This document shows positions 1 to 4,829 of a stretch of DNA of 8,091 nucleotides, piece after piece. The position numbers were made by a program, and so were the translations under genes. Numbering within the stretch: position 1 is the stretch's first letter; each line of letters begins with the position of its first letter. Under the pieces are notes generated by a model that searched no databases, was not told where the DNA came from, and saw only the letters and a program-made list of their open reading frames with translations. Location of the stretch: contig JAICTU010000425.1 of NCBI GenBank assembly GCA_025936205.1, forward strand, positions 1-8,091, given 5' to 3'. This stretch comes from Polyangiaceae bacterium. Its GTDB lineage: Bacteria > Myxococcota > Polyangia > Polyangiales > Polyangiaceae.

Positions 1-183
1 AGAGCCCTCAGCGGCGCCGCCCTGGAGTTGCACCGGAAGCGCTCTGCCACCGAGATCCTGTATCGGTTCCGCGCGCTGCGCGGCGACGTCCTGGTCGTGG
101 TCGATGCGCCGCTCGACCGAGCCATCCTCGCCTACTCCGGCGGGATGCAGGTGGCCAGCGAAGGCGAGCTGATCCTGTTCTGA
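1..183 (+). CDS. C-terminal end of an unidentified protein (5' truncated)
   Basis: The frame is open from the first base of the window and ends in TGA at 181-183, giving the last 60 residues of a protein. The visible part has a basic stretch (HRKRSATEILYRFRALRG), a hydrophobic beta-like strand (DVLVVVDAPLD) and the C-terminus EGELILF. Third codon positions are mostly G or C, as in the neighbouring genes, which supports real coding. No family motif is recognisable in this short piece. The diguanylate cyclase gene begins 13 bp after the stop on the same strand, so the two are probably co-transcribed. The product could therefore belong to the same signalling unit, but nothing in the sequence proves that. 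Confidence 0.6.
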   Translation, partial: RALSGAALELHRKRSATEILYRFRALRGDVLVVVDAPLDRAILAYSGGMQVASEGELILF

Positions 184-196
184 AGGGCAAGAAGAA

Positions 197-1621
197 GTGG
201 AAACCTCTCTACCGCGCGTGATTCTCGTGGACCTCTCCGAGGCTTCGCGCGAGGTCATGGTGCGGCGGCTGTTCGCCCAGGGCTACGCCGTGGAGGCCGC
301 CCCCGATCCGGTCACGGGCGCCGAGCTGGCGCTGTCGTCGCCGCCGCGCGCGGTGATCGCGGATCTGTGGATGCCGAGCATCTCGGGCGTGCAGCTGTGC
401 CGCCTGCTGCGCACGGAGCCCGCCACGGCGGAAGTGCCCGTGATCTTGCGCGGCGACAGCGATGACCCGCGCAGCCGCTTCTGGGCGGAGCGCGCTGGAG
501 CGGCCGGTTACGTGCGCAAGGGCCGCATGAGCGAGCTGGTGCGCTTGCTCGCCAAGGTGGTGCTGCCCGCGGCGGAGGATGACGGCTTCTTCATGCAGCT
601 GGGCGGCAGCAACATCGATATTCGCGATCGCATCGCGCGCTACCTGGATGCCGCCCTGTTCGACTCGGTCGTGGCCGCGGAGGTTCGCTCGCTGGCCGCG
701 TGCGGATCGTTCGAGCGCCTGTTCGACGTGTTCTCGCAGTTCCTGTCCCAGGTCGTTCGCTACCGCTGGCTGGCGCTGGCGAGCGAGCCCGGACACTTCG
801 GATTGCACCATCATCCCGCCAGCGCAGCGCAGGCGGAGCAAGAGGCGCGCCTCGCGCTCGGCATGGCGGGGGGCGCGGGGTTCCGCTGCGTGGTGGACGA
901 GGACACCGTGCTCGAGACGGAAGGTCCGCCACCGGTGATTTGCCATGTGCCCTTCGCCGGCGCGCGCGTCGGCACGCTGGCGCTCGCGCCCAGCTCGAGC
1001 AGCGAGCCCGACACCGGGCGCCTGATCCAGCTGGTCGCGCGCGAGCTGGGAGGTCCGGTGCGCATGGCTGCGCTGATGGCCGAGCAGGAGCGCCTGGCGG
1101 CCATCGACGTGCTCACGGGGCTGCGCAACCGGCGCGCCTTCCAGCAGCAGATCGCGGTCGAGATCTCGCGTTCGACACGCTACGGCGTGCCGCTCGGGCT
1201 GCTGTTGATGGACGTGGATCACTTCAAGGCCATCAACGATGGGCATGGCCATGCCGGGGGCGACCGCGTGCTCTCGGCGCTTGGCGCGCTGCTGCGGGAG
1301 CGGCTGCGCACGCCGGACATCCCCGCGCGCTGGGGCGGCGAGGAGTTCGTGGTCGCGCTCCCCAACACGGATCTGGCGGGAGCGGGGCTGGCGGCAGAGC
1401 GCCTGCGCTCGGCGGTGGCTGAGGCCGTGATCAAGCACGGCAACGCGACCATCCCTGTCACCATCTCGATCGGTGTCAGCGCGCTGGAGAACGGCGAATC
1501 GCTGGAGACACTGACCGAGCGCGCCGACCAGGCCATGTACGCGGCCAAGGTACGTGGTCGCAATTGCGTGGTGGTGGCGGAGCCCTCCGCGCCGTTGGCT
1601 GCCGTTGCGCGCGGGGCTTGA
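197..1621 (+). CDS. Response regulator-like diguanylate cyclase (receiver + middle domain + GGDEF)
   Basis: This 474-residue protein probably makes cyclic di-GMP from two GTP in the cytoplasm. Residues 6-120 form a receiver-like domain: D56 in ADLWMP is the likely phospho-acceptor and K108 in GYVRKG the conserved lysine. The usual acidic pair after strand 1 is reduced to one Asp (D12, followed by L13), and the conserved Thr/Ser after strand 4 appears to be Gly (LRGD). Residues about 125-290 are an unassigned alpha/beta region, possibly GAF-like. The GGDEF domain starts at DVLTGLRNRRAF. D339 and D356 are the metal-binding Asp pair at the usual spacing of 17, GGEEF is at 380-384, and an RxxD inhibitory site (R371, D374) lies five residues before it. 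The cyclase therefore looks active and product-inhibited. The start is GTG at 197, with GAAGGG upstream at 182-187. The gene follows the preceding one by 13 bp. The enzyme call is strong; control by phosphorylation is uncertain. Confidence 0.93.
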   Translation: METSLPRVILVDLSEASREVMVRRLFAQGYAVEAAPDPVTGAELALSSPPRAVIADLWMPSISGVQLCRLLRTEPATAEVPVILRGDSDDPRSRFWAERAGAAGYVRKGRMSELVRLLAKVVLPAAEDDGFFMQLGGSNIDIRDRIARYLDAALFDSVVAAEVRSLAACGSFERLFDVFSQFLSQVVRYRWLALASEPGHFGLHHHPASAAQAEQEARLALGMAGGAGFRCVVDEDTVLETEGPPPVICHVPFAGARVGTLALAPSSSSEPDTGRLIQLVARELGGPVRMAALMAEQERLAAIDVLTGLRNRRAFQQQIAVEISRSTRYGVPLGLLLMDVDHFKAINDGHGHAGGDRVLSALGALLRERLRTPDIPARWGGEEFVVALPNTDLAGAGLAAERLRSAVAEAVIKHGNATIPVTISIGVSALENGESLETLTERADQAMYAAKVRGRNCVVVAEPSAPLAAVARGA

Positions 1622-1625
1622 GGAA

Positions 1626-1642
1626 GGGGTTAGGGGTTAGGG
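1626..1642 (+). repeat. G-rich tandem repeat, two GGGGTTA units plus GGG
   Basis: Just after the diguanylate cyclase stop, two GGGGTTA units are followed by GGG. Three G-runs are separated by TTA, and a fourth run of four G lies 12 bases downstream inside the next hairpin (1655-1658). This could form a G-quadruplex in the non-template strand or the transcript. It resembles a telomeric repeat only by coincidence. Any role in ending transcription or in mRNA 3'-end stability is inference. Confidence 0.4.
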
Positions 1643-1646
1643 CTTT

Positions 1647-1670
1647 CGGATCGCGGGGCGGCGCGATCCG
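1647..1670 (+). terminator. Perfect 9-bp stem-loop after the diguanylate cyclase gene
   Basis: The left arm CGGATCGCG (1647-1655) and right arm CGCGATCCG (1662-1670) pair perfectly around a 6-base loop. The hairpin lies 26 bp after the stop codon, where a terminator is expected. It is followed by GGGCAGTGG and not by a T run, so it is not a standard intrinsic terminator. It could be a U-less terminator, an mRNA 3'-end stabiliser or an operator. The stem is plainly visible; the function is inferred. Confidence 0.4.
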
Positions 1671-1756
1671 GGGCAGTGGTTGTGCGATCTCGATGAGCGG
1701 CCTCAGACCCTTGTGATTGCGGGGGTGGCTGCAGCTGGACCGCCCGTGTTTCACGC

Positions 1757-1762
1757 GATAAT
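1757..1762 (+). promoter_or_regulatory. Possible -10 box before the cellulase gene
   Basis: GATAAT matches the sigma-70 -10 consensus at five of six positions, in an AT-richer patch of an otherwise GC-rich spacer. No convincing -35 element lies 16-18 bp upstream. If it is used, transcription would begin only a few bases before the ATG at 1774, and no clear Shine-Dalgarno sequence is seen there either. This is a weak call. Confidence 0.3.
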
Positions 1763-1773
1763 AGACGTGCAGC

Positions 1774-2958
1774 ATGAGCAGGCATCTGATCATTGGCGGT
1801 GGCGTTGGGCTGGGCGCTGCAATCTTTCTTCTGGGCTGTAGCAGTGGCATCGATTCGCCCGATGGAATGACGACGAAGCCTGACCAGACTCCGTCGTTTG
1901 GTTCCGGCGCGCCCACCAACCCCACGCCGGTGCAGCAGACTCCTGCGCCTGTGCAGCCCGTCTCGGAGACGCCGCCGACGCCGGTGATGGCGATGCTCAC
2001 GCCGCCCGCCGAGCAGCCCTGGCAGCCGCCGGCTACTATCGATCCGAACAGCCCGGTGGGCCTCCACGGCCAGCTGCACGTGCAGGGTACGGCGCTGGTG
2101 GACGAGAAGGGCGCGCCGGTGCAGCTCAAGGGCATCAGCTCGATGTGGCTGAACTGGGAGGACCGTTACTCGACCAGCAAGCAGGGCTTGCAGTGGATGC
2201 GCGACAACTGGAAGGTCACGATCTTTCGTGCCGCGATGGGCGTGGAGCCCGATGGCGCGTACCTGAAGGACCCCGAGCACGCGCTGAAGGAGCTACGCCA
2301 GGTCGTGCACAATGCGATCGATCTCGGCGTTTACGTGCTGATCGACTGGCACGATCACCACGCTTACGATCACCAGGCGCAGTCCGTGGACTTCTTCACG
2401 AAGATCGCGGACGAGTTCGGCAAATACCCGAACGTGCTCTACGAGACCTTCAACGAGCCGGAGGGCGATCCGGACTGGTCCAGCAAGCTCAAGCCGTATC
2501 ACACGGCGGCAGTGGCGGCGATCCGCTCCAAGGATCCGGATGGGGTGGTGATCCTGGGCTCGCGCAACTGGTCGCAACGCCCGGATGAGGCCGCGAAGGA
2601 CCCTGTGCAGGGCACCAACCTGATGTACACGGTGCACTTCTACGCCTGCGATCACCGCGAGGCGCAGCGCGCTCAGGCGCAGGCCGCGTACGACGCTGGG
2701 CTGGCGTTGTTCGTGACGGAGTGGGGCGCGACGCCTGCGGATGGCGGCGCCTCGAACCCCACGGTCTGCGCCGATGAGGCCGAGGTCTGGCACGACTGGA
2801 TGGACGAGCGGAACATCGGCTGGGCCGCGTGGAAGCTCGATGGCTGCGGCGACTCCAGCTGCCTCTTCAACAGCAAGAGCGCGCCGGTCACGGGCGGCTG
2901 GACCGATCAGTGGCTGAACGGCCACGCCAAGTTCGTGGTCAGCAAGCTGACGGAGTAA
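1774..2958 (+). CDS. GH5 family endoglucanase (cellulase), lipoprotein
   Basis: This 394-residue enzyme is predicted to cut internal beta-1,4-glucan bonds in cellulose by the retaining mechanism. Residues 1-22 are a lipoprotein signal: a hydrophobic core followed by the lipobox LLGC, with C22 the lipidated residue. Residues about 23-90 are a Pro/Thr/Gln/Ser-rich linker that would hold the enzyme off the membrane. The catalytic barrel (about 95-394) resembles the subfamily of Bacillus Cel5A, GH5_2: GQLHVQG and LKGISS at its start, the conserved Arg R152 in FRAAM, DWH at 191-193, the acid/base E228 in FNEP, the substrate-site HFYA and the nucleophile E316 in VTEWG. Several cysteines late in the domain (ACDH, TVCAD, DGCGDSSC) could form disulfides, which fits an exported protein. 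No carbohydrate-binding module is present. The ATG at 1774 is the first possible start, because an in-frame stop lies at 1762-1764. The gene appears to stand alone. Confidence 0.95.
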   Translation: MSRHLIIGGGVGLGAAIFLLGCSSGIDSPDGMTTKPDQTPSFGSGAPTNPTPVQQTPAPVQPVSETPPTPVMAMLTPPAEQPWQPPATIDPNSPVGLHGQLHVQGTALVDEKGAPVQLKGISSMWLNWEDRYSTSKQGLQWMRDNWKVTIFRAAMGVEPDGAYLKDPEHALKELRQVVHNAIDLGVYVLIDWHDHHAYDHQAQSVDFFTKIADEFGKYPNVLYETFNEPEGDPDWSSKLKPYHTAAVAAIRSKDPDGVVILGSRNWSQRPDEAAKDPVQGTNLMYTVHFYACDHREAQRAQAQAAYDAGLALFVTEWGATPADGGASNPTVCADEAEVWHDWMDERNIGWAAWKLDGCGDSSCLFNSKSAPVTGGWTDQWLNGHAKFVVSKLTE

Positions 2959-3039
2959 AGCGACGCGGGGACGCTCGGTGGGCGGTCCTGGCGTGCGCTG
3001 GCGCGCTGGAGCGCCGAGCCCGTCAGCCGCGGAGCGTGC

Positions 3040-3047
3040 TATACACT
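3040..3047 (+). promoter_or_regulatory. Weak -10-like TATACACT before the Uma2 gene
   Basis: TATACACT sits 5-12 bases before the ATG at 3052 in a GC-rich spacer. It contains overlapping partial matches to TATAAT. I see no good -35 element and no Shine-Dalgarno sequence, so a near-leaderless transcript would have to be assumed. The sequence is low-confidence evidence for a local promoter. Confidence 0.22.
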
Positions 3048-3051
3048 CGAG

Positions 3052-3627
3052 ATGTCCCTGCGCGCGCCGGCCCGGGCAACGTTTGCCGATCTCCTCGCGC
3101 TGGGAGACCAAGCATTTCACGAGATCCTCTCCGGTCACCTGGTGGAGAAAGCAGCGCCTCTGCCGGAACATGGCCTTGCGCAAAGGGCGCTCGGCCGCTT
3201 CATCGGCGGCCCGTATCACGACGACGACGGTCGAGGAGGGCCGGGAGGCTGGTGGATCCTGACGGAGGTGGAGGTCGAGCTCGAGCAACACCAAGTGGTG
3301 CGACCGGACATTGTGGGTTGGCGTCGCGAGCGGCTGCCTGCGCCCTGGGGGCAACGGCCTGTACGGGTGGTGCCGGATTGGGTGTGCGAGGTGCTGTCGC
3401 CCTCGGATGAGCGTCGCGATCGCGTGCACAAGTCCGCGCTCTATCTCAGGTCCGGGGTCGAGTATTTTTGGCTCGTCGCACCGGCGGAGCGCTTGCTCGA
3501 GGCGTATCAGCGACAGGGCGCTGCGTGGTTGCGGCTGGGGGCGTGGGGAGATTCGGAACGCGCGCGGATCGTTCCGTTCGACGCGGTCGAGATCGATCTA
3601 TCGCGGCTTTTCCCGCCGCTGGGATGA
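3052..3627 (+). CDS. Uma2 family protein (DUF820), putative PD-(D/E)XK nuclease
   Basis: This 191-residue protein has the full-length layout of the Uma2/DUF820 family, which carries a restriction-endonuclease fold and is strongly expanded in cyanobacteria and myxobacteria. Visible family landmarks are HEILSGHLVEK near residue 23, an EVEVEL strand, RPDIVGW (with D86 as the core Asp), PDWVCEVLSPSDE (with E113 as the core Glu), K127 in the following helix and GVEYFWLVAP near residue 138. The usual ExK lysine is replaced in EVL, as is common in this family, so K127 may take its place; this is an inference. The biological role of Uma2 proteins is largely unknown. The gene stands alone, 93 bp after the cellulase gene. 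The ATG at 3052 gives the normal family N-terminus. Confidence 0.85.
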   Translation: MSLRAPARATFADLLALGDQAFHEILSGHLVEKAAPLPEHGLAQRALGRFIGGPYHDDDGRGGPGGWWILTEVEVELEQHQVVRPDIVGWRRERLPAPWGQRPVRVVPDWVCEVLSPSDERRDRVHKSALYLRSGVEYFWLVAPAERLLEAYQRQGAAWLRLGAWGDSERARIVPFDAVEIDLSRLFPPLG

Positions 3628-3723
3628 GAAACGGGAGGCGCGCCGCGCTCCGCACGCCACGTGGCTTCCACGGGCGGTGTCCGCTTCCCTCCAGGACCGA
3701 AGTGGGCGCGGGACTGAGCGCGG

Positions 3724-3729
3724 TTGAAA
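3724..3729 (+). repeat. Left copy of a flanking direct repeat TTGAAA (candidate target-site duplication)
   Basis: TTGAAA here, immediately outside the left inverted repeat, matches TTGAAA at 4061-4066 immediately outside the right inverted repeat. The match extends to seven bases (TTGAAAG) if the first base of the element is counted. Such a repeat is the expected footprint of transposon insertion. Confidence 0.65.
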
Positions 3730-3892
3730 GCTCAGGATTCGTCACATCTCGGCACTGCGTCGCCGAAGCTCTGGAGCGGTTGAGAGCAACGGTAGGACGC
3801 CTGGCTGCGCTGAAGGAGGTGGGGTTGCGCGAGAGGAAGTTCATGTTCCTCGGGAAACCTGACTTCGTGCGTCTGGAAGGGACGACGGTGGG

Positions 3893-3920
3893 CAGTTGGC
3901 CTGTGGGATTGCGCCAACTG
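3893..3920. repeat. Internal 8-bp inverted repeat of the MITE-like element
   Basis: CAGTTGGC (3893-3900) pairs perfectly with GCCAACTG (3913-3920) across a 12-base loop. It lies close to the centre of the 331-bp element. MITE-like elements often fold into long secondary structures, and this stem could extend such a fold in DNA or RNA. Confidence 0.5.
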
Positions 3921-3992
3921 GAGCTTCGGGCGGGGGAGGTGCGGATCGTCCGCTTGCGGCACGCACGGAGCGGGACGGCTCCGCTCGGCTTC

Positions 3993-4007
3993 GCGCGAGG
4001 CTCGCGC
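3993..4007. repeat. 15-bp odd palindrome GCGCGAG-G-CTCGCGC
   Basis: A perfect 7-bp inverted repeat surrounds a single central base near the right end of the MITE-like element. A smaller dyad (CGGAGC with GCTCCG, 3966-3983) lies just upstream. A hairpin with a one-base loop cannot form well in RNA, so a protein-binding or cruciform role is more likely, if it has any. Confidence 0.4.
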
Positions 4008-4060
4008 CCGGCCCCCCAGAGGCTCCGGGCACTCGATGCGAGATGTGACCAATCCTGAGC

Positions 4061-4066
4061 TTGAAA
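4061..4066 (+). repeat. Right copy of the flanking direct repeat TTGAAA
   Basis: This is the partner of the copy at 3724-3729. It abuts the outer end of the right inverted repeat exactly, with no spacer bases. Confidence 0.65.
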
Positions 4067-4075
4067 GGGGCCGAT

Positions 4076-4104
4076 TTGCCCGCAGGTCGAGCTGATGATA
4101 TCAT
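4076..4104 (+). promoter_or_regulatory. Promoter of the toxin-antitoxin operon
   Basis: TTGCCC (4076-4081) and TATCAT (4099-4104) resemble -35 and -10 boxes, matching four and five of six consensus positions, with the ideal 17-bp spacer. The expected start of transcription is near 4110-4112, right at the antitoxin ATG (4113), so the mRNA would be leaderless or nearly so. The -10 box lies inside the palindrome at 4096-4111. Confidence 0.55.
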
Positions 4105-4111
4105 GATATCA
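4096..4111. promoter_or_regulatory. Operator palindrome: two tandem TGATATCA sites
   Basis: TGATATCATGATATCA is a perfect 16-bp palindrome made of two copies of the self-complementary 8-mer TGATATCA. It covers the predicted -10 box and ends one base before the antitoxin ATG. Antitoxins with a ribbon-helix-helix domain, alone or bound to their toxin, normally repress their own promoter by binding such repeats; the half-site resembles those described for FitA-type systems. The symmetry is seen directly and the binding is inferred. Confidence 0.75.
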
Positions 4112-4112
4112 G

Positions 4113-4370
4113 ATGGCCGATATTTTGATTCGCAAGGTCTCTAGCAAGACCAAACAGCTGCTCCGCCGTCGCGCGGCGCGGCGCGGCGTCAGTTTGGAGT
4201 CAGACCTCCGCGAAACGCTGGAGCGGCTTGCCCTCGAGGAAGCCTCGTCACCCGACGATGTCGAGCCGTTTGGTACCTGGCTGGTCTCGATCTCGCGTCC
4301 GGGAATCGACCTGGATCCGGCGCTCGACGAGCTGCGCGCCGCCCCGCTGCGGCCGACGGATTTCGAATAG
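4113..4370 (+). CDS. Ribbon-helix-helix antitoxin (FitA/VapB type)
   Basis: This 85-residue protein should neutralise the PIN toxin encoded next to it and repress the operon. The N-terminus MADILIRKVSSKTKQLL fits the FitA-type ribbon-helix-helix fold: a short DNA-contacting strand (about residues 3-8), helix 1 (SSKTKQLLRRRAARRG) and helix 2 (SLESDLRETLERLALEE). The C-terminal part (about 50-85, ending LRAAPLRPTDFE) is of the type that wraps around the toxin and blocks its active site. The ATG at 4113 is fixed by an in-frame TGA at 4104-4106. No Shine-Dalgarno sequence precedes it, consistent with a near-leaderless transcript. The toxin gene starts two bases after the TAG stop. Confidence 0.88.
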   Translation: MADILIRKVSSKTKQLLRRRAARRGVSLESDLRETLERLALEEASSPDDVEPFGTWLVSISRPGIDLDPALDELRAAPLRPTDFE

Positions 4371-4372
4371 AA

Positions 4373-4810
4373 GTGATCCTGCTGGATACGAACGTCCTTT
4401 CCGAGGCGCTGAAGCCGGTGCCGGCCGCACCCGTGATCGCGTGGCTGGATGAGCACTATCCCGACTGCGGGATCTGTAGTCTCACCGCGTTCGAGCTGCG
4501 CGCCGGCTTGGTGGTACTTGCCGATGGCAAGCGCAAAGCGGCATTGGAGAACGCGGTCGAGCGCGCACTCCGGCGCTTCGCGGAGCGGACGTATGCGTTC
4601 GATGCAGCTGCGGCTCATAGCGCAGCCGTGGTCCTCGCCGAAGCTCGCAAGGCCGGGCTGCCGCTGGGTCAGGTACCTATCAAGCTTGCTGATCTGCAGA
4701 TCGCTGCCATCGCGAGCGCCTACGGCCTGCAACTGGCGACGCGCAACGTCGCCGACTTTCGTGGGCTCGGTTTCGGCCTGATCGATCCCTGGAACGCGAA
4801 GCCCGGCTGA
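4373..4810 (+). CDS. PIN-domain toxin ribonuclease (FitB/VapC type)
   Basis: This 145-residue protein is a probable Mg-dependent endoribonuclease held inactive by the upstream antitoxin. The PIN active-site acids are all in place: D5 in MILLDTNVLSE, E41 in TAFELRAG, D107 in KLADLQIAAIA, plus N125/D128 in TRNVADF. The segment LPLGQVPIKLADLQIAA is typical of the FitB branch. Length is normal for the family and the frame is intact, so the toxin looks functional. The start is GTG at 4373, two bases after the antitoxin stop, which suggests translational coupling and antitoxin-first synthesis. The gene converges on the sigma-54 activator gene, with only 19 bp between the two stops and no obvious terminator there. 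The RNA target cannot be read from sequence. Confidence 0.92.
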   Translation: MILLDTNVLSEALKPVPAAPVIAWLDEHYPDCGICSLTAFELRAGLVVLADGKRKAALENAVERALRRFAERTYAFDAAAAHSAAVVLAEARKAGLPLGQVPIKLADLQIAAIASAYGLQLATRNVADFRGLGFGLIDPWNAKPG

Positions 4811-4829
4811 CGAGCGCGCGTGAGCGCCA

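Larger units (their letters stand above)
3730..4060. mobile_element. MITE-like non-autonomous element, 331 bp, with 22-bp terminal inverted repeats
   Basis: The left end (3730-3751) reads GCTCAGGATT, then C, then GTCACATCTCG. The right end (4039-4060), read on the other strand, is the same except for G in place of the central C: 21 of 22 positions match. A direct repeat TTGAAA flanks both sides. The interior contains no credible transposase or other gene, so the element would need a transposase supplied elsewhere. The interior carries further dyads: an 8-bp perfect stem near the middle (3893-3900 with 3913-3920), CGGAGC with GCTCCG (3966-3983) and a 15-bp odd palindrome (3993-4007). It sits between the Uma2 gene and the toxin-antitoxin operon, ending 15 bp before the antitoxin -35 box. 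The ends do not match an insertion-sequence family I can name. The repeats are directly visible; past mobility is inferred. Confidence 0.7.

Noticed and set aside
209..1438. 409-codon minus-strand open frame opposite the diguanylate cyclase
   Set aside because: The plus-strand frame has intact receiver and GGDEF motifs; the antisense frame is open only because of the G/C-biased third codon positions and has no recognisable motif.
3000..3015. Small dyad GGCGC / GCGCC between the cellulase and Uma2 genes
   Set aside because: A 5-bp GC stem is expected by chance in this sequence and has no T tract.
2293..3429. 378-codon minus-strand open frame opposite the cellulase and Uma2 genes
   Set aside because: It spans two well-supported plus-strand genes and their spacer and is Arg/His/Leu-rich, typical of an antisense shadow.
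3656..3665. Palindrome GCCACGTGGC after the Uma2 stop
   Set aside because: A 10-bp palindrome is not rare in GC-rich DNA, no T run follows it, and nothing else there suggests a terminator or operator.
3468..4058. 196-codon plus-strand open frame overlapping the end of the Uma2 gene and most of the MITE-like element
   Set aside because: Its first part is a shifted reading of the Uma2 gene, its end lies in the right terminal repeat, it is rich in Arg/Ala/Gly like random GC-rich DNA, and no domain is recognisable.
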